From assembly GCA_029067205.1 (NCBI GenBank), contig JAIEEY010000079.1:1-64000 (forward strand): 64,000 nt of DNA. Direction: 5' to 3'. The position numbers and the translations under genes were made by a program. Below, piece by piece: positions 37,728-46,204 of this stretch (the first letter of the stretch is position 1; each line of letters starts with the position of its first letter). Origin of the DNA: Lachnospiraceae bacterium (GTDB lineage Bacteria; Bacillota; Clostridia; Lachnospirales; Lachnospiraceae). Below the pieces are notes generated by a model. It was not told the origin of the DNA and did not search any database. It saw only the letters and a program-made list of their open reading frames with translations.

Positions 37728-38921
37728 TTACTTTTTGTAATAGTCCACAATCTTCCTGACCGCCATGATCACATCATCGACATCGGGGTCCGTCAGGGAA
37801 TAATAAATCGGCAGACTCATCATCTCCTCATATAGCTTCTCCGCATTAGGACAGAGCCCTTTTTTGTATCCAAGTTTCTCGTAATATGGGTGCCAGTACA
37901 CCGGGATATAGTGTACATTACAGCAGATATTCTCTGCCGCCATCGCGTCAAAAAAGCCCTTGCGGTCGATTGTCAACATCTCTGGTCTGAGCCGCAGTAT
38001 GTAGAGATGTCTCGTCGTATCGGACTCTGGTATCTCCTGCTGTACAAAGAGCTGTGGAATCTGCAAAAACGCCTCATTATAGCGTTCCACGATCTCCCTG
38101 CGTCTTTCTGCAAACTGTGAGAGCTTGTCAATCTGACTTAAGATCAGCGCACACTGAATATCTGTAATTCTGTAATTATATCCTAGGTCAATCTGTTCAT
38201 GATACCATGAACCATGACTCTCATTCACATAAAAAGTCTCATCTTTCGTAATTCCATGGGAACGGTACAGCAGGAGTTTTTCGTATAAATCCTCGCGGTT
38301 TGTGAGCACCGCGCCTCCCTCCCCGCCTGTCACCGTCTTGACAGGGTGAAAACTAAACGTTGTGATATCTGCGATACTTCCAACCGGCTTTCCCTTGTAT
38401 TTTGTACCAATAGAATGCGCCCCATCCTCTATCAATACAATGCCTTTCGTGTGGCATATCTCAAGCAGCTCATCCAGCGGCGCGGCTTGTCCTGTAAAAT
38501 CCACTGCCACTACTGCCTTGGTGTGATCTGTGATCTTCTCCTGCACACTCGCCGGATCAATATTGTAAGTATTCGGATTAATATCTGCAAAAACTGGTCT
38601 TCCACCACAGTAAAGTGCACAGTTTGCAGATGCAGCAAATGTAATTGGTGTTGTGATCAGCTCATCCCCGGATCCTACACCTGCCGCCATCGCCGCGATG
38701 TGAAGCGCCGCAGTGCCATTGCTGACAGCAACTGCATACTTTGCCCCCGTGAGAGCACAGAGCTTTTTTTCAAGCTCCACAACTTTTGGACCACATGTGA
38801 GGTAATCGCTGGTGAGCACTTCCTCCACAGCCTTCGCGTCCGCCTGATCAACAAACTGATGTCCATAATAAAGTTTTGTGTTCCTGACCGGAGAACCTCC
38901 GGCAATCGCTGGTTTTACCAT
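37728..38921 (-). CDS. pseC: UDP-4-keto-6-deoxy-HexNAc aminotransferase
   Basis: YYGHQFVDQADAKAVEEVLTSDYLTCGPKVVELE; EDGAHSIGTKYKGKPVGSIADITTFSFHPVKTVTGGEGG. Confidence 0.95.
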   Translation of the reverse strand: MVKPAIAGGSPVRNTKLYYGHQFVDQADAKAVEEVLTSDYLTCGPKVVELEKKLCALTGAKYAVAVSNGTAALHIAAMAAGVGSGDELITTPITFAASANCALYCGGRPVFADINPNTYNIDPASVQEKITDHTKAVVAVDFTGQAAPLDELLEICHTKGIVLIEDGAHSIGTKYKGKPVGSIADITTFSFHPVKTVTGGEGGAVLTNREDLYEKLLLYRSHGITKDETFYVNESHGSWYHEQIDLGYNYRITDIQCALILSQIDKLSQFAERRREIVERYNEAFLQIPQLFVQQEIPESDTTRHLYILRLRPEMLTIDRKGFFDAMAAENICCNVHYIPVYWHPYYEKLGYKKGLCPNAEKLYEEMMSLPIYYSLTDPDVDDVIMAVRKIVDYYKK

Positions 38922-38930
38922 AAAAACCCC

Positions 38931-39926
38931 CTACTCGTGCAAATCTGTCTTCAAGAGCTCCCGAATCTGTTCTACAGACAGCCACTCCGTATTGTTTCCC
39001 GACGAATAATAGAAGCCCTCTTCCACCTTCCTGCCACTTGGATTCGGACGTTTTGACTCCTGCCAGAACATCTGCGGATAGATGATAAAATTCTTTTCAT
39101 ACTCATACGTCGTCATAGAATCTTCCGCTGTGATCATCACCTCATGAAGCTTCTCACCTGGACGGATACCAACTTCCACCGTCTTCATCCCTGGTGCCAT
39201 CGCCTCCGCAAGATCCGTGATCTTAAACGAAGGAATCCTGCTGATAAAAGTCTCACCGCCTTTCGCCTCCTCGAGTGCCTTGATCACAAGCTCAACCCCC
39301 TGTGTCAGGCTGATCCAGAAGCGCGTCATGCGATAATCCGTAATTGGAAGCTCACTTGCGCCCTCGTCAATCAGCTTTTGAAAAAGCGGAATGATCGATC
39401 CCCTGCTTCCCGCTACATTTCCATATCGCACGATAGAGAAATTCAAGTCTTTCATGCCGCAGTATGCGTTGGCAGCAATAAATAACTTATCTGACACCAA
39501 TTTCGTACCACCATATAAATTCACCGGATTGACTGCCTTGTCTGTAGATAAAGCTACAACCTTTTTAATACCTGTATTTAACGCTGCATCAATGACATTC
39601 TGCGCACCATTGACATTCGTCTTGATCGCCTCGTTCGGATTGTACTCACACGCAGGCACCTGTTTTAACGCCGCCGCATGAATCACATAATCAACGCCCT
39701 CAAACGCACGTTTCATGCGCTCATAATCACGCACATCGCCGATAAAAAAGCGAAGCTTTTCTTTGTACTGTGCAAAATCGTTCGCCATCACCCACTGTTT
39801 ATACTCATCCCTTGAATAAATAATAATCTTTTTGGGGTTGTAATGTGTCAGTACATATTCGGTAAAGCACCTTCCAAAAGAGCCTGTACCGCCTGTGATT
39901 AGTATCGTTTTATCATCTAATATCAT
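38931..39926 (-). CDS. pseB: UDP-GlcNAc 4,6-dehydratase (inverting)
   Basis: ILITGGTGSFGRCFTEYVL; IIIYSRDEYKQWVMA; AAALKQVPACEYNPNEAIKTNVNGAQNVI. Confidence 0.96.
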   Translation of the reverse strand: MILDDKTILITGGTGSFGRCFTEYVLTHYNPKKIIIYSRDEYKQWVMANDFAQYKEKLRFFIGDVRDYERMKRAFEGVDYVIHAAALKQVPACEYNPNEAIKTNVNGAQNVIDAALNTGIKKVVALSTDKAVNPVNLYGGTKLVSDKLFIAANAYCGMKDLNFSIVRYGNVAGSRGSIIPLFQKLIDEGASELPITDYRMTRFWISLTQGVELVIKALEEAKGGETFISRIPSFKITDLAEAMAPGMKTVEVGIRPGEKLHEVMITAEDSMTTYEYEKNFIIYPQMFWQESKRPNPSGRKVEEGFYYSSGNNTEWLSVEQIRELLKTDLHE

Positions 39927-39969
39927 AATAATCCTCCAAATATATATTCAATATACCCAATCTTTTCCA

Positions 39970-39998
39970 ATTCTATCACATTTTTCCCTGTCCGTCAA
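39970..39998 (-). promoter_or_regulatory. putative sigma-A promoter of pse operon
   Basis: TTGACG - 17 bp - TAGAAT on minus strand, 44 bp upstream of pseB ATG. Confidence 0.7.
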
Positions 39999-40019
39999 AA
40001 TAATCAGCCATCTATTTCC

Positions 40020-41384
40020 CTATTCATCAAACACCAGATTTGCCACAACATCTTCTGTCACTTTATCATATACAATAATGTTCCATCTGCTTCCAGCCTG
40101 GAAGTGATTCACATTGTCGACCAAAACCTGATAGAAACCGCCCGTCTTTGCCAGCACAAGCTCACTTTCCCCAATCTGGATATGCCTGATGCCATCGTCC
40201 TGCCACTGTACCTCCAGCGCAATCTCACAATCCTGATACACCCACTGCTGCACCTTTTTGCCGTTTCCAGCTTTCCTATCCGTCACGATCAGAACATAAT
40301 CCGCGTCATTCTGTGTCATCTCCAGACATTCCCTCGCTGTCCGGACTGCCATAAACTCCTGCCATCCGCTCCTTTGTCTGTAACTGCTTGCCGTATCCCA
40401 TGAATTTGGTTTTTCATCCAGTCTCCGGTCCGGCAGGTCATAATTTGCCTTGACATATCCGCCCAGATGGATCGTGACCTTTTTTGCCCCAAAATCATTG
40501 AGATGATCGTCATCCCGGAAATCCGCTGCCGTATCAAGCTCCAGCTCCCCATTCTGGTAAAGTTCATTGTAGTCTACAAATTTCAGACCACGCGCATCCG
40601 CAAGCGCCCTGACTGCCTCCGTCTCATACCGGTGCCAGTTTGCCTTGGGCGATTTGAACAGCAGCAGCTCCACATTTTTTTTGCGGCACAGCTGTACGAT
40701 CTCATCCAGATAGGCAATATTGACTTCCTCGATCCACACCTCTCCCTCAAAATCATATTCATTGAGATTCACAGTGTTCTCTGCCACTTCCTGCGTTTCC
40801 AGATAGCCCTTAGTATAGTTTGTCTTGTCCTGGCTGAAATATGTATAATCCAGCTTACTCAGCTCTTTCCAGCGATCGTGATAGCGAAATACCGGATACA
40901 CATAAGAGAAATATTCCGCATCCACCTTGCCTAGTGACCGATAGATACATTTCAGCTTATCAAATGAAAGCGGAATGTCCGTATACCCCCACCGCAGCCC
41001 CGCTTCATTAATACTGTGAATACTGCCCCCTGTCATCATATTCACCTCCAACGCTACGACCTTTGGCTTCTGTGTCTTCAATGCCTCCTTTATATAGAGC
41101 ACCGAAATGTTCATGGGCTGCGACGAACTGCCAAAATCATATGCTGCTATGCCGTACTCCTCATATAACGTGACCGGATCAACTGTGCAGAAACTGTTGC
41201 TGCTGCCAATCACGATCATATCAATATCATTCTTCTTTTCCGCATAGAAACCATTCACGATCGTTGTGGAATCCCCTATGAATTTTGCACGGACGATCCT
41301 GTCTGTAACCGTGAGTACCAGACTGACAAACAGAATAAAAACCGCCACCGCCGCAATCCTCGAAACCACTGCCTTTTTCGCCAT
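40020..41384 (-). CDS. SGNH/AlgJ-AlgX-like hydrolase/O-acetyl-transfer partner
   Basis: N-terminal TM; MIVIGSSNSFCTVDP; DHLNDFGAKKVTIHL; adjacent to MBOAT; start trimmed to MAKKAV (ORF track 41396). Confidence 0.78.
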   Translation of the reverse strand: MAKKAVVSRIAAVAVFILFVSLVLTVTDRIVRAKFIGDSTTIVNGFYAEKKNDIDMIVIGSSNSFCTVDPVTLYEEYGIAAYDFGSSSQPMNISVLYIKEALKTQKPKVVALEVNMMTGGSIHSINEAGLRWGYTDIPLSFDKLKCIYRSLGKVDAEYFSYVYPVFRYHDRWKELSKLDYTYFSQDKTNYTKGYLETQEVAENTVNLNEYDFEGEVWIEEVNIAYLDEIVQLCRKKNVELLLFKSPKANWHRYETEAVRALADARGLKFVDYNELYQNGELELDTAADFRDDDHLNDFGAKKVTIHLGGYVKANYDLPDRRLDEKPNSWDTASSYRQRSGWQEFMAVRTARECLEMTQNDADYVLIVTDRKAGNGKKVQQWVYQDCEIALEVQWQDDGIRHIQIGESELVLAKTGGFYQVLVDNVNHFQAGSRWNIIVYDKVTEDVVANLVFDE

Positions 41385-41437
41385 TCCAACCTCCATACAT
41401 GTCCCAGTCCTGATTGTCCAATCACAAAAACGTCTGT

Positions 41438-42928
41438 TTAAAATTGGAAGTAAATGAACTGGGACGCATCATAACCTTCACCGTATACACCAAACACAAG
41501 TATCATTACTAGCAGCACAGCCACAAACACATACTGCACTGCAAGGCACTGCTCCTTTACAAGTGCATCAAACAAAGCCTTCTTTCTGACATAATACAGA
41601 TCCACTACCAGCAGAATCAGTATTCCAATCCACATGACACCCATTTCCTTTCTGTCAAGCCCCAGATAGTACATGGATTCATCAAACAGAGACCACACAT
41701 CAAAGGTCATAAAAAGCCGCTGTATATAATAGACTGCATCCTTTACCGTCTCAGCCCGGAAAAATACCATCGACAACGCAAACAGGAAAAAAGTGCATAC
41801 TCCCTGAAATAGCTGATAAACAAAAGTTTTCACACGCACATGAAAAAAGGTCTGAAACCTCGCCTTTACTGGCTTGAGCATATCACCCACAATAATATAC
41901 AACCCTTGTATTGCGCCCCACGCCACAAAATGCCAGCTCGCACCGTGCCAGAATCCGCTCAGTATAAATGTCACCATATTGTTAAAATACATGCGCGGCT
42001 TAGAACATCTGCCGCCGCCCATGGGTATGTAGACATAATCCCGAAACCATGAGCTCAATGACACATGCCAATGTCTCCAAAGTTCCTTGATACTTTTTGA
42101 GAAAAATGGTGCCTCGAAATTAGCCATCAATTCGATTCCCAAGAGCTTTGCCGCCCCCATTGCGATCACGGAATAGCTTGCAAAATCACAGTAGAGCTGC
42201 ACAGAAAACAACACACAGGCAAACAAAAGCGATAGTCCGCTATACATATAATACATCTCAAACACATGATCAACAAGCATTGCTGCCCGGTCCGCGATGA
42301 CCATCTTCATAAAAAAACCCCACAGCATCAGGAGCAGCCCACGTGTTATTTTATCAAAACTCCATGTTTTTTCATGCAGGACTTTCTCAAGCTGTCCCAT
42401 CAGATGACCGCTTCTTTCGATGGGACCCGCCACAAGCTGCGGAAAAAACGAGACGAACAAGGCATATTGAATAAAATTCTTCTCCGCTTTCACTGTCCCC
42501 CGGTAAACGTCAATCGTATATCCCAGCGCCTGAAAAGTATAAAATGAGATTCCGACAGGAAGGATAATATCAAGCCTGGATGCCTCTATCTTAATACCAA
42601 ACATGGCAAAAAACGCTTCCACTGTATCATGCAGAAAGTAAAAATATTTATAAAATACAAGAATCGCAAGATTCACCACAATCCCCGCTGTCAGTAACAA
42701 AAGGCGTTTCCTTCGCTTCTGTTTCCCTATGCGGCCGATGAATATACCACACAGATATGTAATCACTGTTGATATCAAAATCAAGATCGCGTATTTTGCA
42801 TTCCATCCCATATAAAAATAGTAGCTTGCCAGCAATAACCAAAGCTGGCGGAGCTTCCTGGGTATCACATAAAACAACAATACCACAACCGGTAAAAATA
42901 TTAAAAATTCAAAAGAAGTAAACTGCAT
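41438..42928 (-). CDS. MBOAT-family O-acyltransferase (AlgI-like)
   Basis: QFTSFEFLIFLPVVVLLFYVIPRK; FPQLVAGPIERSGHLM; WRHWHVSLSSWFRDYVYIPMGG; FWHGASWHFVAWGAIQG. Confidence 0.95.
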   Translation of the reverse strand: MQFTSFEFLIFLPVVVLLFYVIPRKLRQLWLLLASYYFYMGWNAKYAILILISTVITYLCGIFIGRIGKQKRRKRLLLLTAGIVVNLAILVFYKYFYFLHDTVEAFFAMFGIKIEASRLDIILPVGISFYTFQALGYTIDVYRGTVKAEKNFIQYALFVSFFPQLVAGPIERSGHLMGQLEKVLHEKTWSFDKITRGLLLMLWGFFMKMVIADRAAMLVDHVFEMYYMYSGLSLLFACVLFSVQLYCDFASYSVIAMGAAKLLGIELMANFEAPFFSKSIKELWRHWHVSLSSWFRDYVYIPMGGGRCSKPRMYFNNMVTFILSGFWHGASWHFVAWGAIQGLYIIVGDMLKPVKARFQTFFHVRVKTFVYQLFQGVCTFFLFALSMVFFRAETVKDAVYYIQRLFMTFDVWSLFDESMYYLGLDRKEMGVMWIGILILLVVDLYYVRKKALFDALVKEQCLAVQYVFVAVLLVMILVFGVYGEGYDASQFIYFQF

Positions 42929-42946
42929 ACCTGTCCCTCATATCCT

Positions 42947-43987
42947 TTATGCCCCGCTTTTTCCAGTACTATGGCGTATTTTATTGCGGTAAAAATAAAG
43001 CAGCTGAAAATAAAGCTTGAATTTAAGGGGGGACTGCATGTGCATCGCTGCAAGCTTCTTCTGTTCCTCGTCAAATGTATTCTGGTAATAAATATTATCC
43101 TGAAAATCCGGGAACTCCTGTTTCATTCCATCCGCAATCTCTTTGAGGAACTTTAATCTGGTTTTCCTCACTCCAAGCATATAAGTAAAAAGTGTATTCA
43201 TATAATATATTTTTGAAAAAGCGAACTCAAACTCCTGCCTGTAAGGCTTGTAAATACCGTATCTGCGCGCCTCCTCGATCAGGCGCTTTCCCATTGCAAG
43301 TCTCGCCTCACATTTCTCCACACTGATTTCATGTACTGTGGAAGTCCCATGCTGATAATAATAGTAAAGAGGCTCATCCACTTTCTCGAAGTGCGTAAAG
43401 TGCAGCATCCAGATCGGTGAAGCACAATTATCCTCATAAAAAGACCTCTCCGGAAACCTCAGACCATACGCATCGATCACAGCTTTCAGATATACCTTGA
43501 TCACCATGCTTCCCGGATTCATGACAAGCTTTTTATAACGCTCGTGGTCAAGCACTCCGGTCTGGTCCGTCGTATTGTTGGGCATCAGCTTACCGATATT
43601 CATCGTATGCGTATCAACCATACAGTAATCGCATCCGACAACATCCGCGCCCGTTTTCTCCGCTTTTTTTATCAGCTTTTCATACATGTCAGGTGCAACC
43701 CAATCATCGGAATCGACAAAACCAATCCATCTGCCGCGCGCGATGTCAAGCCCCTTATTGCGCGCGCCGCCCTGCTTGACATTCTCATAGGACTGTACCG
43801 CCTTAAATTTCCATGGATACTTGGACTCATATTCTTTGAGAATCATAAGCGATTCGTCCGTCGAGGCATCGTCTACTGCTATGATCTCATAGTCCGCAAT
43901 CGTCTGATTGATCAGCGAGTCCAGGCAAAATCTGAGCTTATTGTCCGCCGCCATATTGTAAACAGGTACTATTATACTTAGCCTCAT
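42947..43987 (-). CDS. glycosyltransferase family 2
   Basis: LSIIVPVYNMAADNKLRFCLDSLINQTIADYEIIAVDDASTD; GRWIGFVDSDDWV. Confidence 0.93.
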   Translation of the reverse strand: MRLSIIVPVYNMAADNKLRFCLDSLINQTIADYEIIAVDDASTDESLMILKEYESKYPWKFKAVQSYENVKQGGARNKGLDIARGRWIGFVDSDDWVAPDMYEKLIKKAEKTGADVVGCDYCMVDTHTMNIGKLMPNNTTDQTGVLDHERYKKLVMNPGSMVIKVYLKAVIDAYGLRFPERSFYEDNCASPIWMLHFTHFEKVDEPLYYYYQHGTSTVHEISVEKCEARLAMGKRLIEEARRYGIYKPYRQEFEFAFSKIYYMNTLFTYMLGVRKTRLKFLKEIADGMKQEFPDFQDNIYYQNTFDEEQKKLAAMHMQSPLKFKLYFQLLYFYRNKIRHSTGKSGA

Positions 43988-44068
43988 AACCTACCACCAC
44001 TTTCCCTACGCCACGTAACAGTTTTGTATTCGTTTTCCTGTTACCTTCGTGACGATCCGATACCTAAG

Positions 44069-44236
44069 GAACTGTCACGAAATAACCTTTCATTTTGACT
44101 TGTCTAAATTTGGCATGTCTAAATCCACACATGCGTCGTTGTCGTCAATCGGCGTACATCCAGTACACCTCACTCCTCCGCCTAGCCTGTGTGAATTTAT
44201 TCTGCGTCAAAATTGAAAGTTATTTCATGACAGCTC
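44069..44236. repeat. MITE-like element with ~31-bp imperfect terminal inverted repeats
   Basis: gaactgtcacgaaataacctttcattttgac (44069-44099) vs reverse complement of 44206-44236 (gagctgtcatgaaataactttcaattttgac). Confidence 0.75.
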
Positions 44237-44255
44237 CTAACACAATCTGCACTTT

Positions 44256-45995
44256 CTAGCGCTCTCTTACAATACCGCCGTCCTCCACTCTAAATACCAT
44301 ATCACATTTCTCAATTGTCTGTAACCTGTGCGCAATGATAACAAGTGTTTTTTTACCATGCAACCGGTTGATGGACTCCATGATCGCCGCCTCCGTGTCA
44401 TTGTCCAGCGCCGAGGTCGCCTCATCCAGAATCATCACCTCTGGGTCATTGTAAAGTGCCCTCGCAATACCAATTCTCTGACGCTGCCCGCCTGAAAGCC
44501 TGATTCCACGCTCACCAATACCAGTATTCACACCCTCTGGCAGCGTCTTTACAAATTCGTCAAGCTGTGCTTCCTTCAAAGCATACCAAAGCTTTTCATC
44601 ATCAATCTCCTCCTCCGGGACACCAAAGGCAACATTTTTCCTGATATCCGCATCCAGCAAAAAGATCATCTGCGGTATGTAGCCCACATTGGCAAGCCAC
44701 TCCCTGTAATGATCCTGTATATTCACATCATCTGCAAGCACACTGCCGCCCTGCAGCTTTAAGAGCCCTAACAAAATGTCAATAATTGTCGTCTTTCCGG
44801 CGCCGCTCGTCCCCACGATACCGATTGATCTGCCAATTGGAAAAGAAACCGTCGCATGGTCAAAGATCAGCTTGTCCGAATTGGGATAGTGGTACGTAAT
44901 ATCGAACAGTTTTACCTCCCTCGTGACAGGCAGCTTTTCTTTCGCGACAACCGCATAGGAAATGTCTGTGTGTGCCTCGTCCGTCTCCTCGACAAGATTA
45001 TCGCTCACATTAAAGAAAAACGGTTCATTAAATGCCATGCTTGTCATCTGGTTATTAATACGGCTCGCTGCGGGCAAAAGCCTCATCGCCGCAATACCAA
45101 ACGCTGCAAATAAGGAAACCATACCCGATACATCTGTTCCTATCACGATCAGCGCCATAATATAGCCCAGCAGCCCTGCCATACAAACAGTCTCAATTAA
45201 AAGTTTCGGGGTGTTATTAAACAGGCTGAACCGCTCCATTGCCTTCACATAACCTTCTCCGACCTTGCAGTACTCGCCTATAAAATACTGCTCGCGCCCT
45301 GCGACCTTAATTTCCTTGATACCCTGTACAGTCTGTGAAATCCACGCAAACATGGACGCGCCATAGTCTTGATTTTCTTTGCCCGTGCGGTTCATGATCG
45401 GCTTGATGATATTCTTGATGACAACAAGTGTTACTACCAAAAGCACTGCAATCACCACTGTCATGACTGGATCTTTTACAGCAAGCGCCACAACCAGGAA
45501 TACAGCGACAATCACCTCCGATGCGATCTGCAGTACAGACATGATCAACGCGTACATATTGCTGACATCTGCAGTAATACTCCTCTGTATCACAGATGTT
45601 TCTGCATCAAGATAATACTCATATTCGCGCCTGACAAAATTTTTCATCAGGCTTGATGCCGTCTTGAACTGGTTGCTGTACACAAACCGATACAGATTCC
45701 TCTGCAAAAAAAACTGGAACACATTTTTTGCGATATATAATACAATCAAAAACAGAATCGCAAGAACGGAAAACTGTACTGTATTCCGCAAGTGAAGGAT
45801 ATCACATATCACCTGATAATTTTCGCCCTGCTCCAGAGCAACCGGATCCAGAATCAGCTGTACCACATACATTACCATCATCACGGCTCCAGTTTCCAGT
45901 CCCGCCGATATAATCATCATCACAAACAGTCTCGCCATGGCACCTTTTTGTTTTTTATCCATCAAGATATTTATCTTTTTTAATATTTTAAGCAA
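44256..45995 (-). CDS. ABC transporter, fused TMD-NBD exporter (PglK/MsbA-like; possible lipid-linked glycan flippase)
   Basis: VGTSGAGKTTIIDILLGLL; GERGIRLSGGQRQRIGIARALYNDPEVMILDEATSALD. Confidence 0.92.
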   Translation of the reverse strand: MLKILKKINILMDKKQKGAMARLFVMMIISAGLETGAVMMVMYVVQLILDPVALEQGENYQVICDILHLRNTVQFSVLAILFLIVLYIAKNVFQFFLQRNLYRFVYSNQFKTASSLMKNFVRREYEYYLDAETSVIQRSITADVSNMYALIMSVLQIASEVIVAVFLVVALAVKDPVMTVVIAVLLVVTLVVIKNIIKPIMNRTGKENQDYGASMFAWISQTVQGIKEIKVAGREQYFIGEYCKVGEGYVKAMERFSLFNNTPKLLIETVCMAGLLGYIMALIVIGTDVSGMVSLFAAFGIAAMRLLPAASRINNQMTSMAFNEPFFFNVSDNLVEETDEAHTDISYAVVAKEKLPVTREVKLFDITYHYPNSDKLIFDHATVSFPIGRSIGIVGTSGAGKTTIIDILLGLLKLQGGSVLADDVNIQDHYREWLANVGYIPQMIFLLDADIRKNVAFGVPEEEIDDEKLWYALKEAQLDEFVKTLPEGVNTGIGERGIRLSGGQRQRIGIARALYNDPEVMILDEATSALDNDTEAAIMESINRLHGKKTLVIIAHRLQTIEKCDMVFRVEDGGIVRER

Positions 45996-46089
45996 TGCTA
46001 TTGTGTCCTTTCTTTATTTTAATCATAACATACGATATTGATATCGCCCACTATTTTGTGTACCAAAATATGTTAATTCCTTAAAATAT

Positions 46090-46118
46090 AGTATATGTCA
46101 TATTTACGAGAAACACAA
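46090..46118 (-). promoter_or_regulatory. putative promoter of ABC transporter gene
   Basis: TTGTGT - 17 bp - TATACT on minus strand. Confidence 0.5.
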
Positions 46119-46155
46119 CCCAATCAAAAACTTATTTAAAACTTATATTTTTTGC

Positions 46156-46184
46156 TTGTAACCGAATGACTCCGATTATATAAT
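46156..46184 (+). promoter_or_regulatory. putative promoter of AAA-ATPase-like gene
   Basis: TTGTAA - 17 bp - TATAAT on plus strand, followed by GGGAGTG RBS. Confidence 0.6.
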
Positions 46185-46204
46185 GGTAAAAAGGGAGTGA
46201 TATC

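Noticed and set aside
43988-44255. tRNA or other known RNA gene
   Set aside because: Stems do not form a cloverleaf and no known RNA consensus was recognised.
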